Origin: Serratia sp. M24T3
Lineage (GTDB): Bacteria > Pseudomonadota > Gammaproteobacteria > Enterobacterales > Enterobacteriaceae
Direction: 5' to 3'
DNA: 64,000 nucleotides
NCBI RefSeq assembly: GCF_000257645.1
Contig: NZ_AJHJ01000026.1
Coordinates: 1 to 64,000 of the forward strand
The notes beneath the pieces were generated by a model that was not told the DNA's origin, made no database searches, and saw only the letters and a list, made by a program, of their open reading frames with translations. Shown here in pieces: positions 61,275 to 64,000 of the stretch; within the stretch, counting starts at the first letter, position 1; every line of letters begins with the position of its first letter. The position numbers and the translations under genes were made by a program.

Positions 61275-62489
61275 TCACCAGCTCCACAGTGTGCCGTCTT
61301 CAAGACGGGCAACCGGCAGATAGGCAGGCTCGTAGGGATATTTCGCTGCCAGTTTCTCGTCGAACTCGATACCAAGGCCCGGTTTTTCACCCGGATGCAT
61401 ATAGCCGTTATCAAAGGTCCAGTTATGCGCGAAGACCTCCAGCATTTGCTCGGAGTAACCCATATATTCCTGCACGCCAAAGTTCGGTACCCACAGGTCG
61501 AAATGCAGCGCAGCCGCCATGCACACAGGAGACAGGTCAGAAGGGCCGTGCGAGCCGGTGCGTACCTGATAAAGCGAGGCAAAATCGGCAATGCGGCGCA
61601 TGCCGGTAATCCCTCCCGCGTGGGTAATGGTGGTGCGGATATAGTCTATTAACTGCTCTTCAATCAGCTGCTTACAGTCCCAGATACTGTTAAAGACCTC
61701 TCCGACGGCGATAGGCGTCACGGTGTGTTGGCGGATCAGGCGAAAACATTCCTGATTCTCGGCCGGGGTCGGGTCTTCCATCCAGAACAGGCGATAATCC
61801 TCGACGCTTTTGCCAAAACGTGCAGCCTCAATTGGCGTCAGGCGGTGATGCATGTCGTGCAGAACGTGCTCGTTAAAACCAAATTTATCGCGCACTGCTG
61901 CAAACAATTTCGGGGTGAAATCGAGATATTTTTCCGTGGACCACAGCTGCTCTTCCGGCCAGTGGCCTTTGGTGGCCGGTTCATAGGCCTGACCTTTACC
62001 CTTGGTCACGCCGTAGCTGGTTTTCATTCCCGGAACGCCACACTGCACGCGGATAGCCTTGAAGCCTTGCTCTTTATGGCGGGCGTAGTCTTCCAGCACT
62101 TCATCGACCGAATGGCCGGTGGTGTGGCAATAAACCATGACACCGGTGCGAGAAGCGCCGCCAAGCAATTGATAAAGCGGCATGTTGGCGGCCTTACCTT
62201 TGATGTCCCACAGTGCCATGTCCACCGCCGAGATGGCTGACATGGTGACTGGCCCACGCCGCCAATAAGCTCCTTTGTAGAAAAATTGCCAGATATCTTC
62301 AATCTGATGGGCATCGCGACCAACAAGCTGCGGGCAAACATGGTCTTTCAGATAAGAGGCCACCGGCAGTTCGCGGCCATTGAGCGTGGCATCACCCAGC
62401 CCGGTTAGCCCTTCGTCAGTGGTAATTTTCAAGGTGACAAAGTTGCGACCCGGGCAGGTAATAAAGACTTCGGCTTTCACTATTTTCAT
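61275..62489 (-). CDS. rspA: RspA, mandelate-racemase/enolase-superfamily dehydratase
   Basis: RspA belongs to the D-mannonate dehydratase group of the enolase superfamily. The 404-residue protein, the same length as in E. coli, begins [22 protein letters not shown] and has VMVYCHTTG, FHxx-type metal ligands in [11 protein letters not shown] and VGEVFNS, and the acid/base segment [18 protein letters not shown]. It was named from a proposed role in starvation sensing, but catalytic dehydration of a sugar acid is the likely function. It is the first gene of the rsp operon. Confidence 0.96.
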   Translation of the reverse strand: MKIVKAEVFITCPGRNFVTLKITTDEGLTGLGDATLNGRELPVASYLKDHVCPQLVGRDAHQIEDIWQFFYKGAYWRRGPVTMSAISAVDMALWDIKGKAANMPLYQLLGGASRTGVMVYCHTTGHSVDEVLEDYARHKEQGFKAIRVQCGVPGMKTSYGVTKGKGQAYEPATKGHWPEEQLWSTEKYLDFTPKLFAAVRDKFGFNEHVLHDMHHRLTPIEAARFGKSVEDYRLFWMEDPTPAENQECFRLIRQHTVTPIAVGEVFNSIWDCKQLIEEQLIDYIRTTITHAGGITGMRRIADFASLYQVRTGSHGPSDLSPVCMAAALHFDLWVPNFGVQEYMGYSEQMLEVFAHNWTFDNGYMHPGEKPGLGIEFDEKLAAKYPYEPAYLPVARLEDGTLWSW

Positions 62490-62738
62490 TAGATGAGACC
62501 TTTTGCACATAGACGGCATTAAGCATTGCTGAAAAATACGCCCTTATCTAACTACCATACAAGTATGCAGATCAATATTTGCGGGGAGAGATCACAGTTT
62601 GTTGCTCAAATGTTATGCAGGAAACAGGGTTGGCGCAGGCAAAGCGCCATTGCCCGAGCTATGCGGATAGAGAGAGTATTAACGCCGGAAGAATATCGGG
62701 AAGAGCTTGATAAAGGTGAAAGCAAAAACTGCCGGGAA

Positions 62739-63638
62739 TTACCCCAGCAGCGCGCAGTGGGGAGGCAGGCGGCATTGCAGGGCGTTTGGCACCACGTCGA
62801 TACGAAAATGCTTGCCGGTTAACGGTTCACCGTCGAGGTTGAAGGTCATTTCATGAGGGGCATTAATTTCCAGCCAGGGCGTTGAAGTCGATAAAATGTT
62901 TTTATTCTCCTCACCATCAAGCAGGCTGCGCAGAAATGAAGGCAATAGCTCTTCCGAGGTCAGCAAACGTAACTGGAGCAGGCCATCATTAATCAAGGCA
63001 TCCGGGCAAATCTCCTGGCCGCCACCGGCCTGACGCCCATTGCCGATACCAATCACCAGCGCATCGCCTTGCCAGGCAAACTCTGGGCCAATGATTTCAC
63101 AGCTGTCAGCTTTCAACGTGTCCATTCTTAATAACCCATGGATAAAATATGAAACGCCGCCGAGGGCTGATTTTAATTTTTCAGGAGTCTCGGTAGTAAT
63201 ACGGGTACCAAATCCACCGGTGGCCATATTGATGAAATAGCGTTCGTCATTGACACAGGCTAAATCGATATCTGCCGCGCGACCGTGTATGGCTAGCGTC
63301 AAAGCCTGATCTACTGCTAATGGGATACCGCAGCTGGTGGCAAAGTCATTGGCCGTGCCGAGTGGGACAATGCCCAGCGCTGGAAGGGGGCCGGAAGCCT
63401 GTTTGAATAATGCTGTCGCAACTTCATTTATTGTGCCGTCGCCCCCGCCGGCTATAACGGTTTCAACGCCGAGTTCGATGGCTTCGGCGACGTATCTGGC
63501 AGCATCGCCGTGTTCCCAGGTAACACGCACGGCTAGATTTAAGCCTGAAGATCGCATGCTGGTTACGGCTTCGCGCAGTGCTGCATTACCGGCACCTTTT
63601 CCATTAATAATCAGCAATGCCTGAGTTTCTTCTTTCAT
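62739..63638 (-). CDS. yegS: Lipid kinase YegS
   Basis: YegS is a soluble lipid kinase of the diacylglycerol kinase/sphingosine kinase (LCB5) fold; the E. coli enzyme phosphorylates phosphatidylglycerol in vitro. The 299-residue protein equals E. coli YegS in length. It has [17 protein letters not shown] and [13 protein letters not shown] for nucleotide binding, [29 protein letters not shown], and NLDGEPL. The start at 63638 ([10 protein letters not shown]) has a strong GGAGGG ribosome-binding site; the frame extends upstream to 63659 without support. Confidence 0.96.
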   Translation of the reverse strand: MKEETQALLIINGKGAGNAALREAVTSMRSSGLNLAVRVTWEHGDAARYVAEAIELGVETVIAGGGDGTINEVATALFKQASGPLPALGIVPLGTANDFATSCGIPLAVDQALTLAIHGRAADIDLACVNDERYFINMATGGFGTRITTETPEKLKSALGGVSYFIHGLLRMDTLKADSCEIIGPEFAWQGDALVIGIGNGRQAGGGQEICPDALINDGLLQLRLLTSEELLPSFLRSLLDGEENKNILSTSTPWLEINAPHEMTFNLDGEPLTGKHFRIDVVPNALQCRLPPHCALLG

Positions 63639-63963
63639 TGCACCCTCCATGTTTACCATCGCGTAGGGTTTTAAAATAAATGATTATAGGGGCGAATAGC
63701 CATAAGAATTTTCAGGGAAAAATCAGGAGTAAAACGGGTAGTGCTTAATTATTAGGCGAAAATATCGTGGAGAGAATTATCCCTCTTATATCGAAGATAA
63801 TTTATGATATTTGTAGTTGAGTATTATTTTTATTGCCGTGATAACAATTAAACGTGTAATTAATTAACACTCTAATCAATTAATAGGAGAATGAAGTGCG
63901 GGTGATTAAATAAAATAATGCCAGCTCAGGGTGTTTGAGCCGGCAAATAGTTGGTGACCAGTA
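63639..63963. other. AT-rich intergenic region
   Basis: No gene is visible in these 325 bases. The left part should contain the yegS promoter. A terminator-like hairpin for the leftward gene at the right edge lies at 63920-63944. Confidence 0.55.
63920..63944 (-). terminator. Terminator of the gene entering from the right edge
   Basis: On the minus strand GCCGGCTCA pairs with TGAGCTGGC (one G-T pair) around AACACCC and is followed by ATTATTTTATTT. It lies about 20 bp after the stop at 63964, which supports a gene ending there. Confidence 0.7.
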
Positions 63964-64000
63964 TTATACGGTTTTTTTCCATTCTAAATTTTGCTGCGGG
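63964..64000 (-). CDS. 3' tip of a gene cut by the window edge
   Basis: The last 37 bases read on the minus strand as PQQNLEWKKTV followed by TAA, and a terminator-like hairpin follows. Only eleven codons are visible, so the product cannot be identified. The call rests on the open frame and the terminator. Confidence 0.35.
   Translation of the reverse strand, partial: PQQNLEWKKTV

Noticed and set aside
62526-62822. Plus-strand 98-codon frame near the end of yegS
   Set aside because: It overlaps the conserved yegS C-terminus and has no ribosome-binding site or family; it was considered because its middle part has plausible codons.
1-64000. tRNA, rRNA, prophage, insertion sequence or toxin-antitoxin genes
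   Set aside because: None was recognised on either strand; no transposase, integrase or phage structural gene appears among the coding regions.

Overview
The window looks like chromosome from a member of the Enterobacterales. The core genes der, xseA, guaB, guaA, katE, thiM/thiD, the rspA/rspB/rspR set and yegS all closely resemble their Escherichia coli counterparts, and der and xseA-guaB-guaA keep roughly the E. coli gene order. I cannot fix the genus. A plant- or soil-associated Yersiniaceae-like genus (Rahnella/Rouxiella/Serratia type) would fit the large accessory catabolic content, but that is inference. No rRNA, tRNA, phage, insertion sequence or CRISPR array was found.

Layout. (1) 1-10.3 kb: housekeeping block of der, katE, a small secreted protein, xseA, guaB and guaA, decorated with palindromic intergenic repeats. 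(2) 10.4-16.4 kb: a quinone-reductase-like gene with a divergent LysR gene, an AEC-family permease, and a small group made of a ModA-like protein without signal peptide, a DeoR-type regulator and an OtnC-like class II aldolase, then a GNAT gene. (3) 16.4-37.5 kb: a large catabolic region. The leftward arm encodes an iron-sulfur reductase, a cytosine-deaminase-like enzyme, a Rid protein, a creatininase-like enzyme, an NMT1-type ABC importer, an FAD-linked oxidase and two tandemly duplicated porins. The rightward arm encodes a LysR regulator, a second NMT1-type binding protein, an 8-oxoguanine-deaminase-like enzyme, a 2-oxoglutarate oxygenase, a flavin monooxygenase, a second Rid protein, a DUF1028 protein, an ArgE-like amidohydrolase and an OprD porin. 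Together they suggest uptake and stepwise deamination, oxidation and ring opening of a nitrogen heterocycle. PurR-like operators at both duplicated porins hint at a purine-type compound. (4) 37.7-53.8 kb: envelope region. It holds ybdG, second copies of LptF and LptG, a flippase, a CHAD-like protein, a frameshifted ytfJ, and the operon FAAL - SDR reductase - acyl carrier protein - serine-palmitoyltransferase-like enzyme. Across a divergent promoter region lie a GNAT-type protein resembling bacterial ceramide synthase and a DgkA-like lipid kinase. Three paralogous thymidylate-kinase-like P-loop proteins follow. (5) 53.8-64 kb: a TPP riboswitch with thiM-thiD, an unknown gene, the rspR / two MFS / rspB / rspA operon, yegS, and the 3' tip of one more gene at the right edge.

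The most interesting system is region 4. It has all the core activities expected for bacterial ceramide synthesis (acyl activation, acyl carrier, condensation with an amino acid, ketone reduction, N-acylation), plus a small lipid kinase and a dedicated LptFG-like pair that could extract or export the product. Sphingolipid synthesis is not a standard trait of Enterobacterales, and linkage of such a pathway to LptFG and DgkA paralogs is the leading candidate here for an undescribed envelope-lipid system. The genes are read directly from the sequence; the assembled pathway is inference.
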